From: Candidatus Marinarcus aquaticus
GTDB lineage: Bacteria > Campylobacterota > Campylobacteria > Campylobacterales > Arcobacteraceae
Direction of reading: 5' to 3'
Length of the DNA: 64,000 nt
Assembly: GCF_004116335.1 (NCBI RefSeq)
Contig: NZ_PDKN01000002.1
Location: 124,001-188,000 of the forward strand
The translations under genes were made by a program, and so were the position numbers. Numbering within the stretch: the first letter of the stretch is position 1; each line of letters begins with the position of its first letter. Below, one piece after another: positions 37,088-45,974 of the stretch. Under the pieces are notes generated by a model that worked only from the letters and a program-made list of their open reading frames with translations, did not search any database and had not been told where the DNA came from.

Positions 37088-37162
37088 TGGATGGGATAGC
37101 AGGATTCGAACCTGCGAATGACGGTACCAAAAACCGTTGCCTTACCACTTGGCGATACCCCA
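37088..37162 (-). tRNA. tRNA-Gln (TTG), copy 1
   Basis: A 75-base tRNA, anticodon loop TTTTGGT, acceptor TGGGGTA/TATCCCA, CCA encoded. Identical in sequence to the copy at 38580-38654. First gene of its cluster. Confidence 0.95.
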
Positions 37163-37193
37163 ATATGTCGTTTCTTTTCGAAACGTGGACGGG

Positions 37194-37199
37194 ATTATA
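37194..37199 (-). promoter_or_regulatory. -10 box (TATAAT) of the first tRNA cluster
   Basis: TATAAT on the minus strand, 32-37 bases before tRNA-Gln copy 1; a small CGTTTC/GAAACG hairpin (37169-37185) lies between. The -35 is poor. Confidence 0.5.
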
Positions 37200-37333
37200 A
37201 ACCATTCTTTCTTAACATATAATTAAATTATTACTTTTAAGCTTTTTTTTTGTTAAAAAACTTTTTTTAAGATTAATATTGGATTATGTCATTTTTTTAT
37301 ACAATTATTTCAATTTGTTTAAGGAGTATGATA

Positions 37334-37513
37334 ATGCGAAATTTAATGCAACTTTTTTTAATTGTTTTTCTATCAGTATTTGTTTTGGGATGCAGTAAAA
37401 CATGGGAAGGTGTGAAAGAAGATACTTCTCAAAACTGGGAAACTACAAAAGAGAAAACACAAGAAGCATGGGATTCAACTAAAGAAGCCGTGCATGACGC
37501 AACAGCAGACTAA
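37334..37513 (+). CDS. Small lipoprotein
   Basis: A 59-residue lipoprotein: ATG 37334 with AAGGAG 7 bases upstream, signal peptide and lipobox VLGC (Cys17). The mature part is an amphipathic helix with repeated W and K/E/T spacing (TWEGVKEDTSQNWETTKE, then EAWDSTKEAVHDA, about 11-residue period), like entericidin- or LEA-type small envelope proteins. Function unknown. Lies alone between the tRNA clusters. Confidence 0.75.
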   Translation: MRNLMQLFLIVFLSVFVLGCSKTWEGVKEDTSQNWETTKEKTQEAWDSTKEAVHDATAD

Positions 37514-37710
37514 ACTTTTTTGTTCTGCTGTTTGAGATACTTCTCTTTGGCAATAAAGAGTTGTTCAACCAGCATATTTTTAAAATCGTCAGGAATATCA
37601 GGGGTATTATAAATAATATCACACATCTGTTTCTCATTCATATTGATAACATAGGGTAAGATGGTATCCTCAATGGCTTTTTTAAATATCTCTATCTCTT
37701 CAGCTGTCAT
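37510..37710 (-). CDS. Small hypothetical protein
   Basis: A 66-residue soluble helical protein with a good RBS (AAGGA before the ATG). It ends 4 bases inside the convergent lipoprotein gene. The segment IIYNTPDIPDDFKNML resembles IVNESDVIPEEDKEYM in the gene at 37860, so the two may be paralogues. No known family recognised. Confidence 0.6.
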   Translation of the reverse strand: MTAEEIEIFKKAIEDTILPYVINMNEKQMCDIIYNTPDIPDDFKNMLVEQLFIAKEKYLKQQNKKV

Positions 37711-37859
37711 AATGTTCCTTATTTTAAAAGCTGTATTATAATGAAAAGAAGATAAAACGGAACTGTATTTTTGTTATTTTTATAAGTTATATTTTTAATA
37801 ATATCTCTATTTTGTGACAAGCATATGTTACAATTATTAAATTGCATAGAAGGGGTGTT

Positions 37860-38051
37860 ATGACGACTTATAAAAACATATTTGACTTTATAAGAAAGCT
37901 CAAAGAGTCACACTATAAAGAGACGCTTCATCAAGAAATCATCAAAAAAATTGTGAATGAATCAGATGTTATTCCTGAAGAGGATAAAGAGTATATGATT
38001 CGTTATATGAATGAGGATGCAAGACTAAAGAGTTGTATACAAACGGCATAG
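37860..38051 (+). CDS. Small hypothetical protein
   Basis: A 63-residue helical protein. ATG 37860 follows AAGGGG by 6 bases; an in-frame TTG at 37842 precedes the RBS and is not used. It resembles the 66-residue protein encoded opposite (see 37510). Function unknown. Confidence 0.6.
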   Translation: MTTYKNIFDFIRKLKESHYKETLHQEIIKKIVNESDVIPEEDKEYMIRYMNEDARLKSCIQTA

Positions 38052-38056
38052 ATTAA

Positions 38057-38167
38057 AAAAATGGCACGTAATAAAATATTCAAATATATGTATCAAGATG
38101 GTTCGTGTATGTTTTAGGAGAAAAAGCTTTTTAGTTTGATTGTTGCTTGAAATCTCGTGCCATTTTT
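38057..38167. repeat. 12-bp inverted repeat enclosing 87 bases
   Basis: AAAAATGGCACG (38057-38068) and CGTGCCATTTTT (38156-38167) are perfect inverted copies around an AT-rich core that itself holds the palindrome AAAAAGCTTTTT (38121-38132). It fills the gap between the 63-residue gene and the second tRNA cluster. It could be a small structured RNA, the end of the tRNA transcript, or a miniature element. No Rfam family is recognisable to me. Confidence 0.5.
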
Positions 38168-38178
38168 CGTTATTTTTT

Positions 38179-38255
<77 letters not shown>

Positions 38256-38265
38256 GTTTAAGAAG

Positions 38266-38342
38266 TGGAGCTGGTGAAGGGAGTTGAACCCCCGACCTGC
38301 TGATTACAAATCAGCTGCTCTAGCCAACTGAGCTACACCAGC
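38266..38342 (-). tRNA. tRNA-Thr (TGT)
   Basis: A 77-base tRNA, acceptor GCTGGTG/CACCAGC perfect, anticodon loop TTTGTAA, CCA encoded. Confidence 0.95.
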
Positions 38343-38387
38343 GCCAATAAACAAATGAGTTACATAAGTGATTTATGTGCATTCGAA

Positions 38388-38464
38388 TGGTGTCAAGAGA
38401 GAGACTTGAACTCTCGACCTCCGGCTTATGAGACCAGCGCTCTAGCCAGCTGAGCTACCTTGAC
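38388..38464 (-). tRNA. tRNA-Met (CAT), elongator
   Basis: A 77-base tRNA with anticodon CAT, paired G1-C72 and a weaker anticodon stem (CTGGT/GCCGG), so not an initiator. Elongator Met is more likely than lysidine-modified tRNA-Ile(CAT), but the sequence alone does not settle it. Confidence 0.85.
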
Positions 38465-38485
38465 ATAAGACACACATTCGTAAAT

Positions 38486-38562
<77 letters not shown>

Positions 38563-38579
38563 TTATGTAAACCATTAAG

Positions 38580-38654
38580 TGGATGGGATAGCAGGATTCG
38601 AACCTGCGAATGACGGTACCAAAAACCGTTGCCTTACCACTTGGCGATACCCCA
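38580..38654 (-). tRNA. tRNA-Gln (TTG), copy 2
   Basis: A 75-base tRNA identical to copy 1 at 37088. First gene of the second cluster, about 18 bases below a consensus promoter. Confidence 0.95.
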
Positions 38655-38671
38655 AATGTTTAAGTGCCGAA

Positions 38672-38700
38672 ATTATAGTTAAAAATTATTTTATTGTCAA
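38672..38700 (-). promoter_or_regulatory. Consensus sigma-70 promoter of the second tRNA cluster
   Basis: On the minus strand TTGACA (38700-38695) and TATAAT (38677-38672) are perfect and separated by 17 bases. A full -35 is rare in this phylum and fits a strong tRNA promoter. Confidence 0.85.
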
Positions 38701-38728
38701 GGCTTTTTAGAAAAAATTTTAAAATTTT

Positions 38729-38737
38729 TGCTATAAT
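38729..38737 (+). promoter_or_regulatory. Extended -10 promoter of ribB
   Basis: TGCTATAAT: a TGn extension plus a perfect TATAAT (38732-38737), 33-38 bases before the ATG. Divergent from the tRNA promoter. The leader is too short for an FMN riboswitch. Confidence 0.65.
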
Positions 38738-38769
38738 TATGGTTCAAAAAAAATGTGGAAAGAGTAAAT

Positions 38770-39801
38770 ATGACAGCGATAGAACGAGTAAAAGAAGCAA
38801 TTGAAGAGATCAGAAAAGGAAACATGGTCATCATGCTTGATGATGAAGACAGAGAAAATGAGGGTGACCTAGTTTACGCAGCTGCATTAAGTACTCCAGA
38901 AAAAGTAAATTTTATGGCAACACACGCCAAAGGTTTAATTTGTGTATCGGTGACATCAGAAACTGCAAAAAAGTTAGAGTTGTATCCTATGGTGGCAGCT
39001 AACACATCTTCATATGAGACAGCTTTTACAGTATCTGTTGATGCTGCAAGTGCTGCTACTGGTATCAGTGCAGGGGAGAGAGATGATACCATTAAAATTT
39101 TAGCAAACCCTGTATCAAAAGCAGAAGAGTTAGTCAAACCAGGACATATCTTTCCTTTGATTGCAAAAGATGGCGGCGTTCTAGTTCGAACAGGACACAC
39201 TGAAGGATCATTGGATCTTTGTAAATTAGCAGGGCTGAATGGTGAAGCAGTTATTTGTGAAATCATGAAAGAAGATGGAAGTATGGCAAGACGCGATGAC
39301 TTGGATATTTTTGCCCAAAAACATGATTTAAAACAGATTTTCATCTCGGATTTGGTGGAGTACCGACTCTCACATGAAACACTTGTTGAAGAGATCAATT
39401 CAGAATCGTATATATTTTTTAATACGCCGGTTGTAAAAAAAGAGTATAAAGATCATTTAAATAACATTCATACCGCCATTGTATTTCCTGATACAACTGA
39501 GACAACACACGTGAAGTTTCATACGATTATCCCTGATATAAATCTGTTTTTAAATGACGATAAACTGCAATCAATGCTTAAAACAATCAATTTTATGCAA
39601 GCAAAAGGGGGGATTTTAATCTTTTTAAATGAATCAATGAAACACAATGAGACACAAAAGGATTATGGGATTGGTGCACAAATTCTAAATGCGCTTAAAA
39701 TCAAACGAATTAAGCTGTTGACAAGTGGTGGGAAACATTCGTTTGTAGGACTTCAAGGTTTTGGTTTGGAAATCCTTGAAGAGATTCAAATCGAGGGTTA
39801 G
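38770..39801 (+). CDS. ribB: 3,4-dihydroxy-2-butanone 4-phosphate synthase with decayed GTP cyclohydrolase II domain
   Basis: A 343-residue protein. Residues 1-200 are a complete DHBP synthase making the four-carbon unit of riboflavin: DDEDRENEGD, GLICVS, the HTEGS loop and GLNGEAVICEIM. Residues 205-343 follow the GTP cyclohydrolase II layout (ending IGAQILNALKIKRIKLLT) but lack the three zinc cysteines and the RQEGRGIGL motif, so that half cannot be catalytic and a separate ribA is expected. ATG 38770 is preferred to the GTG at 38755. Confidence 0.92.
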   Translation: MTAIERVKEAIEEIRKGNMVIMLDDEDRENEGDLVYAAALSTPEKVNFMATHAKGLICVSVTSETAKKLELYPMVAANTSSYETAFTVSVDAASAATGISAGERDDTIKILANPVSKAEELVKPGHIFPLIAKDGGVLVRTGHTEGSLDLCKLAGLNGEAVICEIMKEDGSMARRDDLDIFAQKHDLKQIFISDLVEYRLSHETLVEEINSESYIFFNTPVVKKEYKDHLNNIHTAIVFPDTTETTHVKFHTIIPDINLFLNDDKLQSMLKTINFMQAKGGILIFLNESMKHNETQKDYGIGAQILNALKIKRIKLLTSGGKHSFVGLQGFGLEILEEIQIEG

Positions 39802-39803
39802 TT

Positions 39804-40619
39804 TTACTTTTGTAAAGTAGAACTCACCTCTTTTACAGAGTCATACTCTGACTCTTTTAAATACACAAAACCAGATAACTCCATTCCTGGTTGATTGTTT
39901 TTATATGCTAACAATGCTTTTCTGAGCTTTTGAATCTCCTCTTTATTTAATCTTGTTGTTGCAAGATAAGAATCATTGGGAATGGGTTTACTGCGTTTTA
40001 AAATGCGAATGGTCATAGGGTGTTCTTGTATGGCTTTAAAGATGGCTTTATCATAGGCTGCACCAGCGTCAATGGAGCCTTTTAGAAGGGCATCTATTAC
40101 ACGATCATGCTTTTTAAGATAATAGACTTTTTCAAAATCTGTTTTGTAGTTGATGCCCTCTTGTTTAAGCATAGAAATGGGATAAAGAAAACCTGAAGTG
40201 GAGTTTTTATCCGTAAAAGCAAAGGATTTTCCTTTTAAATTTTTTATGCTTTCAATACTGCTTTTTTCAAGTGTGATGATATGACTCTTATACGACCAAT
40301 AATTTTGCCCACGAATGTTTCGTGTGGCAGTAGCTAAATATTCAATGTTGTTAAGTCTTTGTTTTGTTTGTACGTATAAAAAAGGTCCTAATATGGCAAA
40401 GTCGACTTGATTCTCTTTGATTAAAAAATAGAGGTTGTCATAATCTTTGGCAATATGAATTTTTATATCGCAATTAAGCTCTTTTGATAAGTAGTTGGTT
40501 AAAGGAGTATATATTTTAAAAAGTTCTGTTTTGTTCATGTAGGGTACAACTCCAAAAATGAGTGTTTTAGAAAAAAGTGTGATTGAAAAAAGAAGAAGGA
40601 AAAGAATAGATTTTAACAT
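39804..40619 (-). CDS. PhnD-like periplasmic binding protein (distal gene of DGC module)
   Basis: A 271-residue secreted protein (signal peptide to about residue 17) with a phosphate/phosphonate-binding-like fold: FGVVPYMNKTELFKIYTPLT, VDFAILGPFLYV, AFTDKNSTSGFLYP and KHDRVIDALLKGSIDAGAAYD. No ABC permease or ATPase is nearby. It lies 4 bases after the diguanylate cyclase gene, so it probably acts as a ligand-sensing partner of that membrane protein. The ligand is unknown. Confidence 0.85.
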   Translation of the reverse strand: MLKSILFLLLFSITLFSKTLIFGVVPYMNKTELFKIYTPLTNYLSKELNCDIKIHIAKDYDNLYFLIKENQVDFAILGPFLYVQTKQRLNNIEYLATATRNIRGQNYWSYKSHIITLEKSSIESIKNLKGKSFAFTDKNSTSGFLYPISMLKQEGINYKTDFEKVYYLKKHDRVIDALLKGSIDAGAAYDKAIFKAIQEHPMTIRILKRSKPIPNDSYLATTRLNKEEIQKLRKALLAYKNNQPGMELSGFVYLKESEYDSVKEVSSTLQK

Positions 40620-40623
40620 GGAT

Positions 40624-42054
40624 TTATCCTATGACTTGGTTTCGACCCATACGTTTTGCTTTGTACAGGTTTTTATCGGCTTGTCGTATTAACTCTTCAA
40701 GACTGAGGGAGTGCTCATTGAACTCAGCAACTCCAATACTGATAGTAACTTTTATATTATTACAAAACTCTGTGTTTTGAGTACTTGCACGAAGTTTTTC
40801 AGCTAAAAGAATGGTCTCAACTGAAGTTGAGTTTGGACAGATGATGACAAATTCTTCACCTCCATATCGTCCAAAATAGTCACTTTCTCGGATATGAGAA
40901 GAGAGTTTATTGGCCAATTTTTTTAAGACTTCATCGCCTGCTTGATGACCAAATTCATCATTGATATTTTTAAAATGGTCAATATCAATAATCATAATAG
41001 AAAAATGCGTGTGGTATCTGAGCGCTTGTCGTGTTAAGTCATTGAGAATATTATTGAGTTTTCTTCGATTAGAAATATTGGTTAAAGCATCTGTTTGTGA
41101 AAGTAGCTCTAAGTTGGATTGGGTTTTATCAATCTGTTTGGCCATCGTATGTACGGTATTTGAGATAGCGGAAATTTCATGTTTTCGATGTTTTTTTGTG
41201 AAAGAGTCACTTTGTTTAATCAACTCTTTTAAGGTGATTTTATCATCTGTAAAGTGTTCAACGATTTGGGCGAAGTCACTGTAGGCAATCAAGTGTTTTT
41301 TTATCACTTGATATAAAGAGATAATCAATACAGAGATTAAAAGCAGGGTATAAAATAGAATGTTGTTTTTGACACTCTCTAAATCTTTTTCTTGAGTGTT
41401 ATTAATAAGTTCAAATCCAAGAGTACCTTCATTGTATGTGATGTTATTTAAATGAATGGAGAAAAGAGTTTCTTTATTTGAAGTGGTAATAGTATAGTTG
41501 GTTCCTTTTGTAATTTCATTGATAAATGCAGCATCAAGGTGTTTAGCAATAATAATGTAACCAACAACTAATTCTCCATACTGTTTTATGGGTTTTGCTT
41601 CAAGCAGTGCAAGTTGTGTATCATCAATGCTCTTTAAAGAGCTGTAGTATTGATTATTTTGCAGTGCATTTAAAAACTCTGGTTTAAGAGTGTCTCCAAA
41701 TTTAAATTCATCATGCGCTCTTGAAATGATGACACCATGAATATCGGTGAAGATGATTTTATCGTTGGTACTTAAAAATTTTTTTCCCCAGATGCTCAGA
41801 ACATCATTGTCATTATATTTAACGGCTTCAACCACTTCATATGCATTGGTTAATATATCCAAATCGCGTTGGATAAGAGTAAGTGTTTTTTTGAGTCTGT
41901 TTTCTATCATCACTCTTTGAATGGCATTGGTGTTCTCAATGGTTTGTAGTTGTTTTTGTGTAAAGTATTCAATTTGTGAAAAATTAATGATGGAGATAAG
42001 AAGAATGGGTATGAGTGCAACAAAAAATATTTTATAGTAGAGGTTACGTTTCAT
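40624..42054 (-). CDS. Membrane diguanylate cyclase
   Basis: A 476-residue inner-membrane protein: helix at about 8-27, an extracytoplasmic single-Cache-like region to about 225, a second helix (about 229-250), a HAMP-like stretch, then a GGDEF domain (about 315-476) with RYGGEEF near residue 397 and an RxxD inhibitory site (RESD) just before it. It should make cyclic-di-GMP and be feedback-inhibited. Its ATG overlaps the stop of the upstream PhnD-like gene (ATGA), and a second PhnD-like gene follows. Confidence 0.9.
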   Translation of the reverse strand: MKRNLYYKIFFVALIPILLISIINFSQIEYFTQKQLQTIENTNAIQRVMIENRLKKTLTLIQRDLDILTNAYEVVEAVKYNDNDVLSIWGKKFLSTNDKIIFTDIHGVIISRAHDEFKFGDTLKPEFLNALQNNQYYSSLKSIDDTQLALLEAKPIKQYGELVVGYIIIAKHLDAAFINEITKGTNYTITTSNKETLFSIHLNNITYNEGTLGFELINNTQEKDLESVKNNILFYTLLLISVLIISLYQVIKKHLIAYSDFAQIVEHFTDDKITLKELIKQSDSFTKKHRKHEISAISNTVHTMAKQIDKTQSNLELLSQTDALTNISNRRKLNNILNDLTRQALRYHTHFSIMIIDIDHFKNINDEFGHQAGDEVLKKLANKLSSHIRESDYFGRYGGEEFVIICPNSTSVETILLAEKLRASTQNTEFCNNIKVTISIGVAEFNEHSLSLEELIRQADKNLYKAKRMGRNQVIG

Positions 42055-42884
42055 TCGAGTGCTTTTTGTAATACATCATAAAGCTCTTTATTGTGAGCAT
42101 TAAATCCAGCTGCATTCCAACCCAAGTGCTCTTTTATTCCTTTAAGTGCAGTTGAGTTCACATCAATGGTATTAAGAATATCCGCCAGTTTCTTTATGTG
42201 TATTGTATCTATGGTTGATGACCCTACGATTACATCCAATGGTATTTTATCGGATTGTTTTATAATATGAAAGATGTCACCATACTTTTCAACGGCAGCA
42301 TAATAAGTTCCATCTGAAATCGCACCTGCATCAATAGAGTCATTGACCAAAGCTTCAATCACGCGATCATGTTTTTTTAAAAAGAAATATTTAGAGAAAT
42401 AGTTTTGATAGTTGATGTGGTTGTCTTTTAAAATTTTATTGGGGTAAGCATAACCCGAAGTAGAAAGTCTGTCTGTGAAAGCAAAACGTCGGTTTTTAAG
42501 CATTTTGAGTGTATACAGATTATTTTTTTTAAGTGTAACAATAAACGCTCTATAGTAAGGGGTGATTTGATGTGTAAATTTCTCTTCTTCCATATAGGTT
42601 GTGATGTATTGTAGGTCTTTGACATTTTGTTTGATGTCAATGTAGTTTTTAGACCCTAACCATGCAAAATCAATGGTTTTGTTGTCTAATCTTTGAGCCA
42701 ATTCTCTATAATCGCGTGTGATTATCAACTCATACGTATCACCAGTAGTTTGTGTTAAATAGTGCGTAAAAGGTAAAAAGGCCTTGAATATCTTTTCAGG
42801 TGTATTGGATGGATATAATCCAAAAGTAAAGTGTTGAGCATTGAGCAGTGTGCTTAAAAAAAGTATTAATAAAGTTTTGTTCAT
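42051..42884 (-). CDS. PhnD-like periplasmic binding protein (first gene of DGC module)
   Basis: A 277-residue secreted protein (signal peptide to about residue 16), paralogous to the one at 39804: FGLYPSNTPEKIFKAFLPFT, IDFAWLGSKNYI, AFTDRLSTSGYAYP and KHDRVIEALVNDSIDAGAISD align. The two differ enough to bind different ligands. It leads the operon and is translationally coupled with the cyclase. Confidence 0.85.
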   Translation of the reverse strand: MNKTLLILFLSTLLNAQHFTFGLYPSNTPEKIFKAFLPFTHYLTQTTGDTYELIITRDYRELAQRLDNKTIDFAWLGSKNYIDIKQNVKDLQYITTYMEEEKFTHQITPYYRAFIVTLKKNNLYTLKMLKNRRFAFTDRLSTSGYAYPNKILKDNHINYQNYFSKYFFLKKHDRVIEALVNDSIDAGAISDGTYYAAVEKYGDIFHIIKQSDKIPLDVIVGSSTIDTIHIKKLADILNTIDVNSTALKGIKEHLGWNAAGFNAHNKELYDVLQKALE

Positions 42885-42951
42885 ATTCTATTTTATAATA
42901 TAATAACTAAAACTATTATCATATGAGTATTCATTCAGAAAATAAATACAA

Positions 42952-42986
42952 AAAAAGGGAGAACAGGATATCTGTTCTCCCTTTTT
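42952..42986 (-). terminator. Strong intrinsic terminator of the oad-pckA operon
   Basis: A perfect 15-bp stem, AAAAAGGGAGAACAG (42952-42966) and CTGTTCTCCCTTTTT (42972-42986), with a 5-base loop and a T-tract on the minus strand, 20 bases after the pckA stop. Confidence 0.92.
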
Positions 42987-43006
42987 AATAAATAAGAAAC
43001 GTTCAA

Positions 43007-44584
43007 TTACAACTGAGGTCCAGCTGCAGTGAAATCAAATTCACTCTCTAATGTAAGATATTTTTTGAAGTTTTCAATATACATTGCTGCAAGTTTCTTA
43101 GCATTTTCATCATACTCTGCTTTATTTTCCCATGTATTTCTAGGGTTTAATACAGCAGTGTCAACACCTGATAATGTTTTTGGCATCGCAAGGTTGAAGT
43201 ATGGCAGTGTTTCAAACTCAGAATCATTGATAGAACCATCTAAAATAGCATTGATACAAGCTCGTGTATTTTTAATACTCATTCTGCTACCAACACCGTA
43301 TGCTCCACCAGTCCATCCCGTGTTTACTAAGAATACATTAACATTGTGTTTGTCAATCTTTTGCCCCAGTAAATCAGCATAAATGGTTGGGTGAAGTGGT
43401 AAGAATGCTTCTCCAAAACAAGAACTGAATGTTGCAACAGGCTCAGTAATACCTCGCTCAGTTCCTGCAACTTTTGCAGTATAACCACTTAAGAAGTAGT
43501 ACATTGCTTGCTCTTTTGAGAGTTTCGATACAGGAGGTAAAACACCAAAAGCATCGGCACTTAAGAAGATGATATTTTTAGGGTGATTCCCCATCATATC
43601 AGGTGTATGGTTTTCAATGTGGTCAATTGGGTATGAGACACGAGTGTTTTCAGTTTTAGAACCATCTGTGAAGTCAACGTTTCCATTTTCATCGGCAATA
43701 ACGTTTTCTAAAATGGCACCTTTTTTAATGGCACCAAAAATCTCTGGTTCACTTGATTTATCAAGGTTAATAACTTTTGCATAACAACCCCCTTCGAAGT
43801 TGAAAATACCATTATCATCCCACCCATGTTCATCATCTCCAATTAATGCTCGGTTTGGATCGGTTGAAAGGGTTGTTTTACCTGTTCCTGAAAGTCCAAA
43901 GAATAAGGCAGTATCCCCATCTTTTCCAATATTAGCTGAACAGTGCATAGAGAGTTTTCCTTCTAAAGGAAGCCAGTAGTTCATCATAGAAAAAATTCCT
44001 TTTTTCATCTCACCAGCATACCACGTACCACCAATGATTGAAGTGTTTTTCTCTACATTAAATACCACGAAAACTTCAGAGTGCAGTCCATGACTCACAT
44101 AAGACATATCGACTGTTTTACATGCATTGTAAACTGTAAATTGAGGTTCAAAGTTCTCTAATTCCTCTTTTGAAGGAACAATAAACATATTTTGAATAAA
44201 GTTTGCTTGCCATGCAACTTCTGTAATAAATCGAACTGAACGTCTTGAGTCTAAACTTGCACCACAGTATACATCTGTGACATATAAATCTTTATTGCTG
44301 AGTTGTTTTTTTGCAGTGGCTTCTAAGTCGTCATAGACCTTTGCATCAACTGCTCGGTTAACATCACCCCAAGAGATGTGTTTATTTGAAGGGTCTTGGT
44401 TTACGAAAAATTTATCTTTAGGACTTCTCCCCGTGAAGATTCCTGTGTCAATCATCAATGCGCCACTTGAAGAGAGCTTCGCCCCTTCATTTTTAATGGC
44501 ATGTTCCCTTAAGGTGTCAATATCTAAGTTTCTATAAACTGTTCCTACGTTTTCTAAACCAAGAGCGTCTTTAATATCAGACAT
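43007..44584 (-). CDS. pckA: Phosphoenolpyruvate carboxykinase (ATP)
   Basis: A 525-residue enzyme converting oxaloacetate and ATP to PEP and CO2. P-loop [11 protein letters not shown] (near residue 232), the Mg-binding GDDEHGWDD and the RxxxGARTDR-equivalent region are in place. Last gene of the oadG-oadA-oadB-pckA unit, 22 bases after oadB, so the same operon holds two routes out of oxaloacetate. Confidence 0.95.
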   Translation of the reverse strand: MSDIKDALGLENVGTVYRNLDIDTLREHAIKNEGAKLSSSGALMIDTGIFTGRSPKDKFFVNQDPSNKHISWGDVNRAVDAKVYDDLEATAKKQLSNKDLYVTDVYCGASLDSRRSVRFITEVAWQANFIQNMFIVPSKEELENFEPQFTVYNACKTVDMSYVSHGLHSEVFVVFNVEKNTSIIGGTWYAGEMKKGIFSMMNYWLPLEGKLSMHCSANIGKDGDTALFFGLSGTGKTTLSTDPNRALIGDDEHGWDDNGIFNFEGGCYAKVINLDKSSEPEIFGAIKKGAILENVIADENGNVDFTDGSKTENTRVSYPIDHIENHTPDMMGNHPKNIIFLSADAFGVLPPVSKLSKEQAMYYFLSGYTAKVAGTERGITEPVATFSSCFGEAFLPLHPTIYADLLGQKIDKHNVNVFLVNTGWTGGAYGVGSRMSIKNTRACINAILDGSINDSEFETLPYFNLAMPKTLSGVDTAVLNPRNTWENKAEYDENAKKLAAMYIENFKKYLTLESEFDFTAAGPQL

Positions 44585-44606
44585 ATGTATATTTCCTATT
44601 TATTAT

Positions 44607-45938
44607 TTATTTAAAAATTGATAAAAGTACACCGGCGGCAACGGCTGAACCAATTACTCCGGCAACATTTGGACCCATCGCATGCATTAATAATACATTT
44701 GATCGATCATATTCTTGACCAACTTTACTCACAACTCGCGCCGCCATTGGTACAGCTGATACACCAGCAGCTCCAATGAGTGGATTCACTTTGTTCTCTT
44801 CTGAAGAGAATTTGTTCATAATTTTAGCCATAATAACTCCTGCAGCTGTCCCAGCAGCAAAAGCAATTAATCCAATAACCATAATTCCTAATGTTTCTAA
44901 AACAAGGAATTTATCTGCAGCCAACTTCGAACCAACCCCTAAACCTAGGAAGATTGTAACGATGTTGATTAATGAATTTTGCATTGTATCAGAAAGTCTC
45001 TCAACAACTCCTGATTGTTTTAAGAAATTTCCAAATGCAAATGCACCAATCAGTGGTGTTGACTCAGGTAAGAACATGATGGCTAACATTAAAATCAAAA
45101 TAGGCAAGAAAAGGTTCTCTAACTTGTGTACCTTTCTGAGTTTTCCCATTTTGATTTTTCGTTCAGCTTCTGTTGTTAAAGCTTTCATAATCGGTGGTTG
45201 AATTACAGGTACCAACGCCATATATGAATACGCAGCAACGGCAATAGCTCCAAGCATCTCTGGTGCAAGTCTGTTTGCAATAAAGATTGATGTTGGTCCA
45301 TCAGCCCCACCAATGATTGAAATTGCAGATGCAGTTTGCAAGTCAAATCCAAGTGCAACGGCACCTACAAGTGATCCAAAGATACCAAACTGTGCAGCTC
45401 CACCTAATATGGCAGCTTTTGGATTGGCTAAAAGTGGGGTAAAGTCCGTCATAGCTCCAACACCCATAAAAATAAGCAGTGGGAAGAACTCGTTTGCAAT
45501 TCCCATGTTATAAATGATCCCCAACATTCCATGTTCTCCACCCATGTGTGCTAATGGAATGTTTGCTAATAAACCACCAAATGCGATTGGTAATAATAAT
45601 AAAGGTTCAAACCCTTTTGCAATGGCAAGATAAAAAAGAACAAACACAATAATGATCATAATGACCCGTCCCCAAGTTTGTTCAAATGTTGTCATTGGCC
45701 GTGCATGCTCTGGATTTGGTTCTGATGTCATTACATCATCACTTGGATTTAAAATGGCGTTAATCCCAGTGGTTTCATAAAATGATGACATCAACTGTGT
45801 GATTGATTTAGGCTTGTACTCATGTACTACTTCAGTTTCTGCTTCATGCGCAGTTGCAGCTGCGTCACTGGCAAAAACATTCGTAGTAAACAGAGCAAAG
45901 AAGACCAATAGCACTGATAGTATTACTTTTTTATTCAT
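44607..45938 (-). CDS. oadB: Sodium-pumping oxaloacetate decarboxylase, beta subunit
   Basis: A 443-residue inner-membrane protein. An N-terminal hydrophobic segment and a linker (to about 85) precede the ion-pumping core with about nine helices; conserved [20 protein letters not shown] and [14 protein letters not shown] are present. It couples decarboxylation of carboxybiotin to Na+ export. The N-terminal extension with a signal-like peptide is longer than in Klebsiella OadB. Confidence 0.93.
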   Translation of the reverse strand: MNKKVILSVLLVFFALFTTNVFASDAAATAHEAETEVVHEYKPKSITQLMSSFYETTGINAILNPSDDVMTSEPNPEHARPMTTFEQTWGRVIMIIIVFVLFYLAIAKGFEPLLLLPIAFGGLLANIPLAHMGGEHGMLGIIYNMGIANEFFPLLIFMGVGAMTDFTPLLANPKAAILGGAAQFGIFGSLVGAVALGFDLQTASAISIIGGADGPTSIFIANRLAPEMLGAIAVAAYSYMALVPVIQPPIMKALTTEAERKIKMGKLRKVHKLENLFLPILILMLAIMFLPESTPLIGAFAFGNFLKQSGVVERLSDTMQNSLINIVTIFLGLGVGSKLAADKFLVLETLGIMVIGLIAFAAGTAAGVIMAKIMNKFSSEENKVNPLIGAAGVSAVPMAARVVSKVGQEYDRSNVLLMHAMGPNVAGVIGSAVAAGVLLSIFK

Positions 45939-45974
45939 AAAATTCTCTCCAAACTGTAATGAATTTACAAGTTA

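Noticed and set aside
38061-38116. 18-codon frame starting ATGGCACG as a gene
   Set aside because: No ribosome-binding site and its start lies in an inverted repeat; more likely structure than coding.
38388-38464. Calling the CAT tRNA tRNA-Ile2
   Set aside because: Its overall sequence looks like elongator tRNA-Met; Ile2 stays possible but is less likely.
38738-38769. FMN riboswitch before ribB
   Set aside because: The leader is only about 30 bases, far too short for an RFN element.
39801-39823. AT-rich 10-bp hairpin between ribB and the PhnD-like gene as a terminator
   Set aside because: No G-C pairs in the core and no T-tract; it lies partly in coding sequence.
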